Shown here: positions 41,883 to 51,023 of the stretch, one piece after another
Numbering within the stretch: the stretch's first letter is position 1
Layout of the letters: each line of letters begins with the position of its first letter
The notes under the pieces: model-generated
Seen by the model: only the letters and a program-made list of their open reading frames with translations
Database searches by the model: none
Told to the model about the DNA's origin: nothing
Position numbers and translations under genes: made by a program
Origin: Salinisphaera sp. G21_0
Lineage (GTDB): Bacteria; Pseudomonadota; Gammaproteobacteria; Pseudomonadales; Endozoicomonadaceae
Length of the DNA: 64,000 bases
Direction of reading: 5' to 3'
Assembly: GCF_017744115.1 (NCBI RefSeq)
Contig: NZ_JAGHQW010000005.1
Span: 1 to 64,000 of the forward strand

Positions 41883-43829
41883 TCAGCAGCTTGATTGCTC
41901 CAACCCCGGACTATTGCGGTGCAGCCGCTTCAGATTTTTTTGCGCAGCGGTGTGCCCCTGCCTGGCGGCCTTGTCAAGCCAGGTCAGGGCCACGGCGAAG
42001 TTCTGCTCCGTCCCCAGACCCTTCAGGTGCATACAGGCCAGCTGATATTGTGCAGCGGCAACACCCTGGTCGGCAGACTTGCAAAACCAGAACAGTGCTT
42101 CGGCGTAGTTCTGCTCCACCCCCAGACCCATCAGGTAAAAATAGCCCAGGTTGTTTTGTGCAGCGGCGTGTTCCTGATCAGCAGACATGCGGTACCAGGC
42201 CAGGGCCTCGGCATAGCTCTGCTCCACCCCCAGACCGTGTTGGTGCATCCAACCCAGACTGTGTTGTGCACCGGCGTGTTCCTGGTCGGCGGCCTTGCGG
42301 AACCAGATCAGGGCTTCGGCATAATTCTGCTCTGTTCCAAGCCCCTTCAGAAATATCAGGCCCAGCTGATACTGTGCAGCGGCGTTTCCCTGGTCGGCAG
42401 ACTTGCGGAACCAGATCAAGGCCTCGACGTCGCTCTGCTCTGTCCCCAGACCGTTCTGGAGCGTACAGCCCAGATGATATTGCGCAGCGGCGTGTCCCTG
42501 GTCAGCAGCCTTGCCGAGCCAGGTCAGGGCTTTGGCGCAGTTCTGCTCCGTCCCCAGCCCCTTAAAGTGCATCCAGGCAAGCTGATATTGCGACGCGGCG
42601 TCTCCCTGGTTGGCAGCCTTCTCGTACCAGGTCAGGGCTTCGGTGTGGTTCTGCTCCGTCCCCAGCCCCTGATAGTACATCCAGCCCAGGTTGCTTTGTG
42701 CGGCAGCGTGTCCCTGGTCAGCGGCCTTGCGGAACCAGGTCAGAGCCTCACCGTAGTTTTGCTCCACCCCCAGTCCTTTAAAGTACATCCAGCCCAGTAT
42801 GTTTTGCGCGCTGACGTCTCCCTTTTTGGCGGCCTTGCGGAACCAGATAAAGGCCTCGACGCAGTTTTGCTCCGTCTCCAAAGGCAACTCACCGAGGATC
42901 CAGCTCAGATTGTTATGCGCGGCGGCACTTCCCTGGTTGACACTCTTACAAAACCAGGTCAGGGCTTCGGCGTAGTTCTTTCTTACCCCCAGGCCCTTTG
43001 CATACATCAAGCCCAGGTTGTTTTGCGCGGAACTGTATCCTTGGCAGGCGGCTTTGCGGAACCAGGTGAAAGCCCTGGCGTCGTTCTGCTCCACTCCCAG
43101 GCCTTTTAAGTACATAGAGCCCAGGTTGTTTTGTGCGTCGGGGTCCCCACGCTTGGCGGCCTTGTGGAACCAGTTCAGGGCCTCGGCGTAGTTCTGCTCA
43201 ACCCAAAGACCATTCAGGTACATCAAGCCCAGGTTGTTTTGTGATTTGGCATTCCCGTGGTCGGCGGCCTTGTAGAACCAGGTCAGGGCCTCGGCGTGGT
43301 TCTGCTCCACCCCCAGACCGTACAGGTACATCAAGCCCAGGTTGTTTTGCGCTACTTTATTGTTGGTGGTCAATCCCGCTCTTATCAGCAGTGCTGCTAT
43401 TTCCCAGCGTTGTTGCTTTAACGACAGGGTTAGAGGGTTTTTCCTATCCAGGAGCGAGCGCTGATCAGGGTTGAACCCGGTTGACAGAATATCCTCCACA
43501 TCCTTGATCCGGTTGCCCTCAATTGACTTGAACAGCTCCTTCCGCAGATCTATGGGCCAGGTCATTGAGGGAGTACTGCCCGTTATCAGGCGGCGGTCAA
43601 TTGGACATCGTGGGGTTATTTTTACCCAGTCGCTTATACATGCGTGGTGGTATTCATGAGTGCACGGCTGTAGCCTTACGACCGTAGCCGCGTCTTTGAT
43701 TCGGATCTTTCGAGCAAGGGCCGCTGCAGTTCGAGAACACCTTGTACCAGGACTTTCCTTGATTTCATCCCAGCAGATTGCACAAGATTGACTGACACTG
43801 TTCATAACTTGTACAGACTTGTCTATCAA
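41883..43829 (-). CDS. RING-H2 finger, ankyrin and Sel1-repeat protein, candidate E3-ligase effector
   Basis: The 648-residue protein starts with a RING-H2-like finger: C16-x2-C19, C56-x-H58-x2-H61-x2-C64 with W68 placed as in RING E3 ligases, and C75-P-I-D78. An Asp in the last position is known in eukaryotic RBX1. Residues about 95-155 form one or two degenerate ankyrin repeats. From about 158 to the end are 13 full Sel1 repeats of about 36 residues and a partial one, most with N-L-G-x-M-Y and G-L-G-x-E-Q-N-x-x-E-A. There is no signal peptide. RING domains recruit ubiquitin-charged E2 enzymes, so host ubiquitylation is likely; this is inference. TTG 43829 and ATG 43805 are both possible starts. 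Confidence 0.82.
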   Translation of the reverse strand: MIDKSVQVMNSVSQSCAICWDEIKESPGTRCSRTAAALARKIRIKDAATVVRLQPCTHEYHHACISDWVKITPRCPIDRRLITGSTPSMTWPIDLRKELFKSIEGNRIKDVEDILSTGFNPDQRSLLDRKNPLTLSLKQQRWEIAALLIRAGLTTNNKVAQNNLGLMYLYGLGVEQNHAEALTWFYKAADHGNAKSQNNLGLMYLNGLWVEQNYAEALNWFHKAAKRGDPDAQNNLGSMYLKGLGVEQNDARAFTWFRKAACQGYSSAQNNLGLMYAKGLGVRKNYAEALTWFCKSVNQGSAAAHNNLSWILGELPLETEQNCVEAFIWFRKAAKKGDVSAQNILGWMYFKGLGVEQNYGEALTWFRKAADQGHAAAQSNLGWMYYQGLGTEQNHTEALTWYEKAANQGDAASQYQLAWMHFKGLGTEQNCAKALTWLGKAADQGHAAAQYHLGCTLQNGLGTEQSDVEALIWFRKSADQGNAAAQYQLGLIFLKGLGTEQNYAEALIWFRKAADQEHAGAQHSLGWMHQHGLGVEQSYAEALAWYRMSADQEHAAAQNNLGYFYLMGLGVEQNYAEALFWFCKSADQGVAAAQYQLACMHLKGLGTEQNFAVALTWLDKAARQGHTAAQKNLKRLHRNSPGLEQSSC

Positions 43830-43908
43830 CCAGAAGTTCCGTGAAAAAACTCCATACGAAAGAGTGCTGAAATTATTCCCTGATATATTTCATGAGTAGC
43901 CGGCAGGA

Positions 43909-44298
43909 CTATCGGTCTTTAAACTTCATCGCCACCGAGTTGATACAATATCGCAGGCCGGTAGGCTCCGGCCCGTCCGGAAATACGTGGCCCAGGTGAG
44001 CACCGCAATTAGAACAAAGGACTTCTGTGCGCTCCATGCCAAGGCTGTTGTCTTCCTGCATGGTGATCGCATCGCTGTCGATGGTTTGGTAGAAACTGGG
44101 CCAACCACACCCGGCATCAAATTTCACCGATGAGTCAAACAGCTTTTGCTGGCAGCAGACACAGTGAAAAACACCATCTTTCTCAAAGAAGTTATATTCG
44201 CCGGTAAAAGGCTGCTCAGTCCCCTTTTCACGGCATACATAGTACTGTTCATCGGTAAGCGTTGCCCGCCACTGTTCATCTGATTTTTTTTCGGTCAT
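43909..44298 (-). CDS. msrB: Peptide-methionine (R)-S-oxide reductase
   Basis: The 129-residue enzyme repairs the R isomer of methionine sulfoxide. Two zinc-binding pairs (CVCC and CSNC) frame GCGWPSF, and the catalytic Cys is in RYCINSVAM near the C-terminus. The ATG at 44298 gives the usual short N-terminus; an upstream in-frame start at 44334 is less likely. It is divergent from alaA. Confidence 0.95.
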   Translation of the reverse strand: MTEKKSDEQWRATLTDEQYYVCREKGTEQPFTGEYNFFEKDGVFHCVCCQQKLFDSSVKFDAGCGWPSFYQTIDSDAITMQEDNSLGMERTEVLCSNCGAHLGHVFPDGPEPTGLRYCINSVAMKFKDR

Positions 44299-44471
44299 CA
44301 AATACTGCCCTCTTAATCCACTTTTATCAGTCAACAGAGACTTTCCTGAATCGTCTCGGATAAGGATAACCGCCCGGTTAAAAACTATCTACACTAGTGC
44401 AACTCTTGCAAGATCAATTCATAATGCCACACGGCAAGCCCAAAGAACCTGAAACCATCGGTAAGACATCC

Positions 44472-45686
44472 ATGAAGGATATTGAAAAATCCACCAAACT
44501 CGACAATGTCTGTTACGACATTCGCGGCCCCGTTCTTCGTGAAGCCAAACGGCTGGAAGAAGAGGGACATCGTGTCATTAAATTGAACACGGGCAATCCC
44601 GCGGCGTTTGGCTTTGATGCCCCCGATGAAATCACCCAGGATGTGATCCGTAATTTGCCGTTGTCGCAGGGCTACTGTGATTCCAAAGGCCTGTTTTCAG
44701 CCCGCAAGGCCATTATGCAGCACTGTCAACAGAAGAACTTCCCGCCCATTTCTGTTGAAGACATTATTATCGGTAACGGTGTCAGTGAGCTGGTGGTTAT
44801 GACCATGCAGGCATTGCTGAACAATGGCGATGAGATGCTGATCCCGGCTCCGGACTACCCTTTGTGGACCGCCGCTGTGCATCTGTCCGGTGGTCGTGCC
44901 GTTCATTATCGTAAGGATGAGCAGTCAGACTGGTGTCCAGATATTAACGATATCCGCAGTAAAATTACCGCCAAAACCCGGGGAATTGTGGTTATCAATC
45001 CAAACAACCCTACTGGCGCGGTTTATCCGGACGACCTTCTGAAAGAGATCGTACAGCTGGCCAGAGAGCACGATCTGATCATATTCGCTGACGAAATATA
45101 CGATAAAATCCTCTATGACGGGGTTGAGCACACAGCCTTGGCCTCACTGGCAGACGACGTGCTTTGTATCAGTTTTAACGGCCTGTCCAAATCTTACCGG
45201 GTTGCCGGCTTCCGGGCTGGCTGGCTGGTGGTTTCCGGCCCGAAGCAAAATGCCAGAAGCTACCTCGAAGGCCTGGAAATGCTGGCTTCAATGCGCCTCT
45301 GTGCCAACGTACCTGCGCAACACGCCATTCAGACCGCGTTGGGTGGTTACCAGAGTATTAATGACCTGATATTGCCCGGCGGCAGACTGCTTGAGCAGCG
45401 TAACCGGGCCTGGGAAATGCTGGACCAGATACCGGGCGTCAGCTGTACCAAGCCCAAAGGTGCCCTCTACCTGTTCCCCAGGCTCGACCCTAAACATCAC
45501 AAGATCCATGATGATGAACAGCTGGTACTGGATTTTCTCCTTCAGGAAAAAGTACTGCTGGTCCAGGGCACTGCCTTCAACTGGCCTGAGCCTGACCATC
45601 TGCGCATCATTTCGCTCCCCAGGACAGAAGACCTGGAAACCGTAATGACCAAACTTGAACGGTTCCTTGGTCGGTACCGGCAGTAA
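44472..45686 (+). CDS. alaA: Alanine aminotransferase (AlaA-type)
   Basis: The 404-residue PLP enzyme makes alanine from pyruvate and glutamate. KLNTGNPAAFGFDAP opens the AlaA family, GNGVSELVVM binds PLP phosphate, NPNNPTGAVYP and the Asp in FADEIYDKILYDG contact the cofactor, and the Schiff-base Lys is in NGLSKSYRVAGFRAGW. The ATG at 44472 gives the E. coli AlaA length; in-frame codons at 44397 and 44424 would add unmatched residues. Confidence 0.94.
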   Translation: MKDIEKSTKLDNVCYDIRGPVLREAKRLEEEGHRVIKLNTGNPAAFGFDAPDEITQDVIRNLPLSQGYCDSKGLFSARKAIMQHCQQKNFPPISVEDIIIGNGVSELVVMTMQALLNNGDEMLIPAPDYPLWTAAVHLSGGRAVHYRKDEQSDWCPDINDIRSKITAKTRGIVVINPNNPTGAVYPDDLLKEIVQLAREHDLIIFADEIYDKILYDGVEHTALASLADDVLCISFNGLSKSYRVAGFRAGWLVVSGPKQNARSYLEGLEMLASMRLCANVPAQHAIQTALGGYQSINDLILPGGRLLEQRNRAWEMLDQIPGVSCTKPKGALYLFPRLDPKHHKIHDDEQLVLDFLLQEKVLLVQGTAFNWPEPDHLRIISLPRTEDLETVMTKLERFLGRYRQ

Positions 45687-45731
45687 TTAACAACGGTACC
45701 CCCCCCGGCTATGCCGGGGCGACTCGCATAG

Positions 45732-45914
45732 TACATGGTTTCAATGAGTTTAACGGGTTGTCGTGCCTCCGCACTCCGTTCGTGCTGAACTTGTCGAAGG
45801 ACCCATAGGGCCTAAAGGCGGAAACTCCGGACTCTGATAGATCGTGCCAAGCACCCTTCGACTCCGCTCAGGGTGAACGGAAATTGTACACGTCAAACTC
45901 ATTGAAACCATGTA
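45732..45914. mobile_element. Second MITE-like element with REP-type interior
   Basis: Inverted ends TACATGGTTTCAATGAGTTT and their complement (45895-45914) enclose 183 bases. Both flanks carry ATAG (45728-45731 and 45915-45918), a 4-bp target duplication. Inside are inverted copies of the common REP-like motif CTTCGAC-x-x-x-x-TCAG-x-x-x-GAACGG (about 45778-45799 and 45862-45885). It is noncoding and lies between alaA and the 836-residue gene. Confidence 0.75.
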
Positions 45915-46154
45915 ATAGGTTCAACATAACAGCTTAAAAGCGTATTTATCGAGAGGTCATTTAAGTATCCCTGCAAAATAGTCACTATCAACCGTTGGTT
46001 TGGATGAAGAAGTTGTCAGGGTTTATCTTCGAGACCAGGAAAAGAGTGATGGGGTTGAACCTTTATTCTTTATTTTTGTCAAAAAACCAGTGTCCTATTT
46101 AATAACGGAGCTTGTCAGGGAAGAAACGAAAGTAATTACAATGGGATTATCATT

Positions 46155-48665
46155 GTGGATAACTTGCCTCCCACAACATCCAATACAGCACTCTCTGCGG
46201 ATCCACCCAATAATGGTTGCAGAAAAACCGGGGCATCATCACGTAAAACCGGGAAACTGGGCAGACGGCAAGTTCAATCTACAACACCTGCCCAAAAGCA
46301 CCAGCTTATTTTGAAAAGCATGATTGCTGAAATGGGTGCACTGAGTAACTTCATGAAACATAGTTTTCACACGTATAATCCAGACGCTTCATTGGAACAA
46401 GGTGAGTTACTGCACGATATTGATACGGAACAACTGTCAAAGCATATGAACAGGTGTAAGGATTTGCAACAGGAGTGCCTCAAGGCAATGCCGACCTGTA
46501 CACATATGGCAACTTTTGAACGCCTGATGAAAGCTGCAGATTTTTATAAGGAGTTCCGGGAAAATTTTTATAAAAAAATAAATGAAATGAGCGACGATGT
46601 AAACCGTCAGATCGCGCAAGAATTATACCGTGTGCCCAGTGATCGAGATGATGATGGTGAAACAGCCAGCAAAAATACGACAGATGATCTTGTCATAAAA
46701 TTACCGGATAATATCGATCAGGCGGATAAAACTGAATCTGTCACTCTGCTGAAGAGAGTTCTTAAATGCTTTTCACTTTTTGTTGATCCAACAGCAAAAT
46801 CACTGAAAAAAAACGAGCAACCCGAACAGAAACTATATTCCAAATGGTGTGAGTTGTTTGCCAGGTTACTAGCCAGGGTACTCGACCATGACCGGGAACT
46901 GGATTCTGAGATGTTGTGCTCAGTAAAGACAATCATGGCGGCGTTTGGTAAACGCACTTATGGTCAGGATAATTCATTGCATTTACTGGCAGTCCTTAAC
47001 CAGCTTAATAAGAAAGGTATCCTTGATCCGCAAACGTCGTTTACTGGTAAAGAGATATTTGCAGGACATGTCATTGAAGCATGTGTTGCGCAGTTGAAAG
47101 ATCTGAACAACATCATTGATTCAAAAGCACGGGATGGCGAACCGTACCGGGTGGAATTGCACAAGAAAGACAAGTTTGTGAGCCACTTGAATGCCCTGAG
47201 ACCCTTTTTTCCTGAGGGCGACCTGTATATTGAGTTTATCCTCACACTGGTCGTTGATAAGGTTGACCACAACTGGTTTGCGCTCCTGTACGCCCTGGCC
47301 CATTGTCCGTCCGAAGCGTTATCGGATCCGCGGCGTGAAAGACTTTCACAAAGGCTGGCGCAATATCACCCCCAGGCCAAAACGATGCTGGATGCCCTGT
47401 TCACAGGCAACCATGGGCAGATACCCGAAGCCACAGCCCCTGACTACTACCCGGTGCTGTGGCTCAAGGCATTTATCCTGAACAAACAGGGTGAACACCA
47501 TCGTGCCTATGAAGCCATTATCCAGGCGGAGAGCGGTTGTCGGCTGATGCCCGGGCAGAAGCAGCCGGATGTCCGCCTGCAACTGGAAATCCTGCGCATA
47601 AAGCTGCGCAGTCAGCCGCTGGCCACAGGACTCCCCGGGTTAAGCTTGGAACAGCTTAAGACCATGAAAGCACAGGCCGACAATCTGATTAGTCATCCCG
47701 GGGCCTTCTGGACGCAGCACGAGCATACCTTGCTTCAGCAACTTCGAGAGGAATTGGCGGCACTGTTGCCGCAGTACGCGCCAACTGTTACTGAATCGGT
47801 GACACCGGCAAGCACCGGAACCGTCGAAGCCCCCCCCGAAGAGCCCGATACTCTCAACACAGAGGCAGATGATGTCATGCCAGCACTGCCCCGGAGCCGG
47901 GAAACCCTGGTAAAGGAGCTGTGCAAAAAACTGAGGGCCGGGATCAGGGTCTGGCAGGGCCGTAACCGACCAGAACCGCTGCTACCGGATGACTCATACC
48001 AGGTGATGGGGCCTTATGGAAAAACGCTGTCAGCAACGGAAACCATGCGAAAAGATCACTGGAACTGTGGCATTCGGCAATTGCTCACGGAGGTCAATGC
48101 CCATCGGGCCCATGGTGATATCATCAGCGAGCTGTCCTGCTACCAGAGAGTCCTTGCCGATCCGACCCGAAAGGGGACCATTGGCATTTATCGCCTGACA
48201 CTGGAGTTGTCCTGGACCATTATGCGCTATGTTAATGAAGAGTACGGGGCAGTTGGCCTGACGGACAGAGAAAAAGGCGAGTTGCTGGATATATCCTGGC
48301 AATCCCTGAAGCAATCCGTCTGCCTTGCCATGCGCAGGAACAGCCCCTTGCCTGAGCAGGTATCGGACAAGGAACTGGTCGAAACCGTCGTCCAATGGTT
48401 GCAGCTCCTGAAAGATCCCGAAGCAAAAAAAGAGATGGAATTTTTTATGCGCTGCGCCCTGGGCAGTACGGCCGGACATATTCATGGCTTTCTGGCAGAA
48501 ATATTTCCGAGGCAGAAACAACACTCAGACAGCGCCCGATTTTTCTTTGAAGCGAAGACCCGGCTTCAGCCGGGCTATCAAAAACCGGTTTACGAAGAAG
48601 GCCAGGATACCCGCCAGGCCCTGATGCGACAAAATCAGCAGCAGCGCTGGAGCCAAGGACGTTAA
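46155..48665 (+). CDS. Large unknown helical protein, candidate effector
   Basis: The 836-residue frame starts with GTG at 46155 without a clear ribosome binding site, so the true start may be further in (ATG 46320 begins MIAEMGALSNFM). The first 45 residues are disordered and basic. The body is alpha-helical, with TPR-like pairs such as VLWLKAFILNKQGEHHRAYE with AIIQAE, and SELSCYQRVLADPTRKG. A low-complexity hinge (about residues 555-580) divides two lobes. There is no signal peptide or membrane span. I recognise no enzyme motif. Codon use becomes more GC-rich after 47200, so the two lobes may differ in origin. Confidence 0.65.
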   Translation: MDNLPPTTSNTALSADPPNNGCRKTGASSRKTGKLGRRQVQSTTPAQKHQLILKSMIAEMGALSNFMKHSFHTYNPDASLEQGELLHDIDTEQLSKHMNRCKDLQQECLKAMPTCTHMATFERLMKAADFYKEFRENFYKKINEMSDDVNRQIAQELYRVPSDRDDDGETASKNTTDDLVIKLPDNIDQADKTESVTLLKRVLKCFSLFVDPTAKSLKKNEQPEQKLYSKWCELFARLLARVLDHDRELDSEMLCSVKTIMAAFGKRTYGQDNSLHLLAVLNQLNKKGILDPQTSFTGKEIFAGHVIEACVAQLKDLNNIIDSKARDGEPYRVELHKKDKFVSHLNALRPFFPEGDLYIEFILTLVVDKVDHNWFALLYALAHCPSEALSDPRRERLSQRLAQYHPQAKTMLDALFTGNHGQIPEATAPDYYPVLWLKAFILNKQGEHHRAYEAIIQAESGCRLMPGQKQPDVRLQLEILRIKLRSQPLATGLPGLSLEQLKTMKAQADNLISHPGAFWTQHEHTLLQQLREELAALLPQYAPTVTESVTPASTGTVEAPPEEPDTLNTEADDVMPALPRSRETLVKELCKKLRAGIRVWQGRNRPEPLLPDDSYQVMGPYGKTLSATETMRKDHWNCGIRQLLTEVNAHRAHGDIISELSCYQRVLADPTRKGTIGIYRLTLELSWTIMRYVNEEYGAVGLTDREKGELLDISWQSLKQSVCLAMRRNSPLPEQVSDKELVETVVQWLQLLKDPEAKKEMEFFMRCALGSTAGHIHGFLAEIFPRQKQHSDSARFFFEAKTRLQPGYQKPVYEEGQDTRQALMRQNQQQRWSQGR

Positions 48666-48803
48666 TCATGCTGTTGCCAACAAAAAAAGGTGTAACCGGC
48701 AATTTTCAAGAGCCTTGAAGCTCGCACAACAGGCGGAGATTTACTCTATAATGTCCCGGGATTATGACGCAGTAAATATAAAATTCACAGGATCCCATTG
48801 CTC

Positions 48804-49181
48804 ATGAAAGGCACAACTGAAACCAGTAAGAAGCTTGCACAGCTTGCGTGTATCACCTGCCGTGGCACTAAATTTGAGACGGACACATTAACCAAAGTTG
48901 GGGCATACTTAGGATTGAAGGTTGGCGTAGGGACTTTTGTTTTAGAAAGAAATGCCGTTTACATCGCGAAACAGATGGCGAAAGCAACCGGCCAACCATT
49001 CATCAGATCCATGTCGACGAGAGCCCCTGTTGTCATACCCGCAGTAGTAGTGGTCGGAGCAGCTTTGGGAAGGATGGCTCAGACCTTCGAAGACATTACC
49101 GGGAAGACGACTGTATCTGATTATGTAATTGCGAATTATGTTAATGGAAAAGCTGCTGTTGACTTGGACATTAACCTCTGA
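48804..49181 (+). CDS. Small unknown protein with one hydrophobic segment
   Basis: The 125-residue protein has one likely membrane segment (APVVIPAVVVVGAALGRMA, about residues 71-89) and an early Cys pair (CITC). A TTG at 48798, two codons upstream, has better ribosome-binding-site spacing (AGGA), so the start is uncertain. Function unknown. Confidence 0.45.
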   Translation: MKGTTETSKKLAQLACITCRGTKFETDTLTKVGAYLGLKVGVGTFVLERNAVYIAKQMAKATGQPFIRSMSTRAPVVIPAVVVVGAALGRMAQTFEDITGKTTVSDYVIANYVNGKAAVDLDINL

Positions 49182-49216
49182 AAGTGTCAGCCTTTCAGCG
49201 TTTTTATGGATGATCT

Positions 49217-49657
49217 ATGAACGACATACACATTGACGAATTTTACCAGGACTGCGTAAAAACGCTGGTTCAGCTTTATAATAGCTTCCCCCGCCTGACA
49301 ACACTTTACGTTGACGATCTGATTACCAATGCCGGCACCGACGAGTACGGCATCCCTAACCGGCGCCACAAAGCCTGTTTTGATGCTATGCTCTGGCTGG
49401 CTTCAGAAGGCTATATTCGTTATCAGGATACGATCCGGCAAGACGCGCTGGATCAGGTGGTACTCACGGAAAAAAGCTTTTTACGCTTAAGTCTGCCCAC
49501 TACTGCCCCGGATAATCCGGATAATAAAAAGAACGACCTGCCGCCGTCTGTTGCCCGCAAACAGGCTACAATGGCCTGGCATTGCCGACAGGCACTTAAC
49601 AATAAAGGCAGTGAAGTGATTGCACAGGCTGCGCTGCAGTTTTTTACCGGGTGCTGA
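49217..49657 (+). CDS. Conserved-type hypothetical protein
   Basis: The 146-residue protein has a winged-helix-like N-terminal part: DFLYQ-like EFYQDCVKTLVQLYNSFP, YVDDLI, then CFDAMLWLASEGYIRYQDT and VVLTEKSFLRL. These suggest a small DNA- or protein-binding domain. The C-terminal helix region includes SVARKQATMAWHCRQAL. It sits ahead of htpX in the same direction, but 145 bases away. The family is not identified with certainty. Confidence 0.65.
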   Translation: MNDIHIDEFYQDCVKTLVQLYNSFPRLTTLYVDDLITNAGTDEYGIPNRRHKACFDAMLWLASEGYIRYQDTIRQDALDQVVLTEKSFLRLSLPTTAPDNPDNKKNDLPPSVARKQATMAWHCRQALNNKGSEVIAQAALQFFTGC

Positions 49658-49801
49658 TCGGAATGGGGTCAGACACCCGGCCTTTTTTCTGTCAGTGCCA
49701 TGTAAAAATAAAGCGCATTTTTTAGTCGCTCTTGAAAGAAGAAGTAGACGCCTTTATATAACTCCTTAATGACAATGATGACGATGAGGTCACCTTAACT
49801 C

Positions 49802-50692
49802 ATGAAGAGAATCCTGTTGTTTCTGGTCACAAACATGGCAGTCCTTTTGCTGGCCAGTATCACACTGAATATTCTCGGCGTCGGCAGTTATCTGGGGTAC
49901 CAGGGGCTGAATATGGGTTCCCTGCTGGTATTCTGTGCCGTATTCGGTTTTGCCGGCTCTTTTGTCTCCCTGCTGCTCTCCAAAACCATGGCCAAAATGA
50001 GCACCGGGACGCAGATTATTGAACAACCGCAAACAGCCCGGGAACAGTGGCTGGTTGAGACGGTCAGGGAACTCTCTGAAAAGGCCGGCATCGGCATGCC
50101 GGAAGTGGGTATCTTCCACTCCCCGGAAGCCAATGCCTTTGCCACCGGATGGAACAAAAATGCCGCGCTGGTTGCTGTTAGCGAAGGACTGCTGGATCGC
50201 TTCAGCCCGAACGAAGCCCGTGCAGTTATTGGTCACGAAATCGGCCATGTTGCCAACGGCGATATGGTTACCCTGAGCCTGATCCAGGGGGTTGTGAACA
50301 CTTTTGTCATGTTCTTTGCCAGGATTATCGGTTATGCCGTTGATTCCTTCCTGCGTCGTGGTGATGAAGACGAAGGTGGCGTCGGTATCGGCTTCTACAT
50401 AACCAGCTTTATCGCCGAGATTATTCTTGGTTTTCTGGCCAGTGCCATCGTTATGTGGTTCTCCCGTCAGCGGGAATTCAGGGCAGACGAAGCCGGTGCC
50501 GAACTGGCAAGCCGCAGAGATATGATTGCCGCACTGGAACGCCTGCGTGCCGAGTATGAAGCGCCGAGTGCCATGCCTGCGACCATGACTGCCTTTGGTA
50601 TCCGCAGCGGTGATCGCAGTGGACTGGCAGCTCTGTTTACCAGTCACCCGCCGTTAGACCAGCGCATTGAAGCGCTACGCGCTCACCATTAA
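49802..50692 (+). CDS. htpX: Membrane zinc protease HtpX
   Basis: The 296-residue inner-membrane metalloprotease degrades damaged membrane proteins with FtsH. Two N-terminal helices (about residues 4-25 and 38-58) precede [13 protein letters not shown] with the zinc ligands; the glutamate ligand lies further on in [14 protein letters not shown], and two more hydrophobic segments lie between. The size and closing [11 protein letters not shown] are as in E. coli. A terminator follows at 50703. No CpxR or heat-shock site was identified. Confidence 0.95.
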   Translation: MKRILLFLVTNMAVLLLASITLNILGVGSYLGYQGLNMGSLLVFCAVFGFAGSFVSLLLSKTMAKMSTGTQIIEQPQTAREQWLVETVRELSEKAGIGMPEVGIFHSPEANAFATGWNKNAALVAVSEGLLDRFSPNEARAVIGHEIGHVANGDMVTLSLIQGVVNTFVMFFARIIGYAVDSFLRRGDEDEGGVGIGFYITSFIAEIILGFLASAIVMWFSRQREFRADEAGAELASRRDMIAALERLRAEYEAPSAMPATMTAFGIRSGDRSGLAALFTSHPPLDQRIEALRAHH

Positions 50693-50702
50693 GTTCCCCC
50701 TT

Positions 50703-50729
50703 AAGGCCGGTAACCCCCGGCCTTTTTTT
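50703..50729 (+). terminator. Terminator of htpX
   Basis: AAGGCCGG and CCGGCCTT pair around a 6-base loop and run into seven T residues, 11 bases after the stop. Confidence 0.9.
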
Positions 50730-50787
50730 AACCACTTAACACACAAATACTCATGACGATTGTTCGTCACCCTCTGGTATGAAAGAT

Positions 50788-50858
50788 TTGCCACGGAGGC
50801 ACGGAGACACAGAGGTAAAACTTTATCTTGTCTCCGTGCCTCTGTGTCTCCGTGGCAA
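50788..50858. repeat. Inverted CACGGAG/CTCCGTG repeat
   Basis: The left arm is built from CACGGAG, CACGGAG and CACAGAG heptamers; the right arm carries their complements and ends CTCCGTGGCAA. The arms could fold into a long imperfect hairpin, and T residues follow. Heptamer repeats of this kind are widespread in bacterial intergenic DNA. It lies between htpX and rnd, in a 330-base gap that otherwise holds only terminator and promoter DNA. Confidence 0.75.
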
Positions 50859-51023
50859 TTTTTCTTTTACGGCAAATAAAAGCTTTCCTCCGTACCGTTT
50901 GTGATCTTTAAATGTCAACCAACGGCGGACAGATAGAAAGACAGGACTGAGAAAAACTGCTTCGGTCTATCAACAGCTGCTATTGACTGTTTATAATGGG
51001 GTTTTTCGTTAGAACCTTTCGAT

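Noticed and set aside
41895-43109. 404-codon forward frame opposite the Sel1 protein
   Set aside because: It is a shadow of the repeated Sel1 codons; its periodicity mirrors the real gene.
46000-46314. 104-codon frame overlapping the start of the 836-residue gene
   Set aside because: It runs into the other frame's better coding region and has no recognisable content.
49790-50647. Long reverse frame opposite htpX
   Set aside because: It is a codon-structure shadow of htpX on the other strand, with no independent support.
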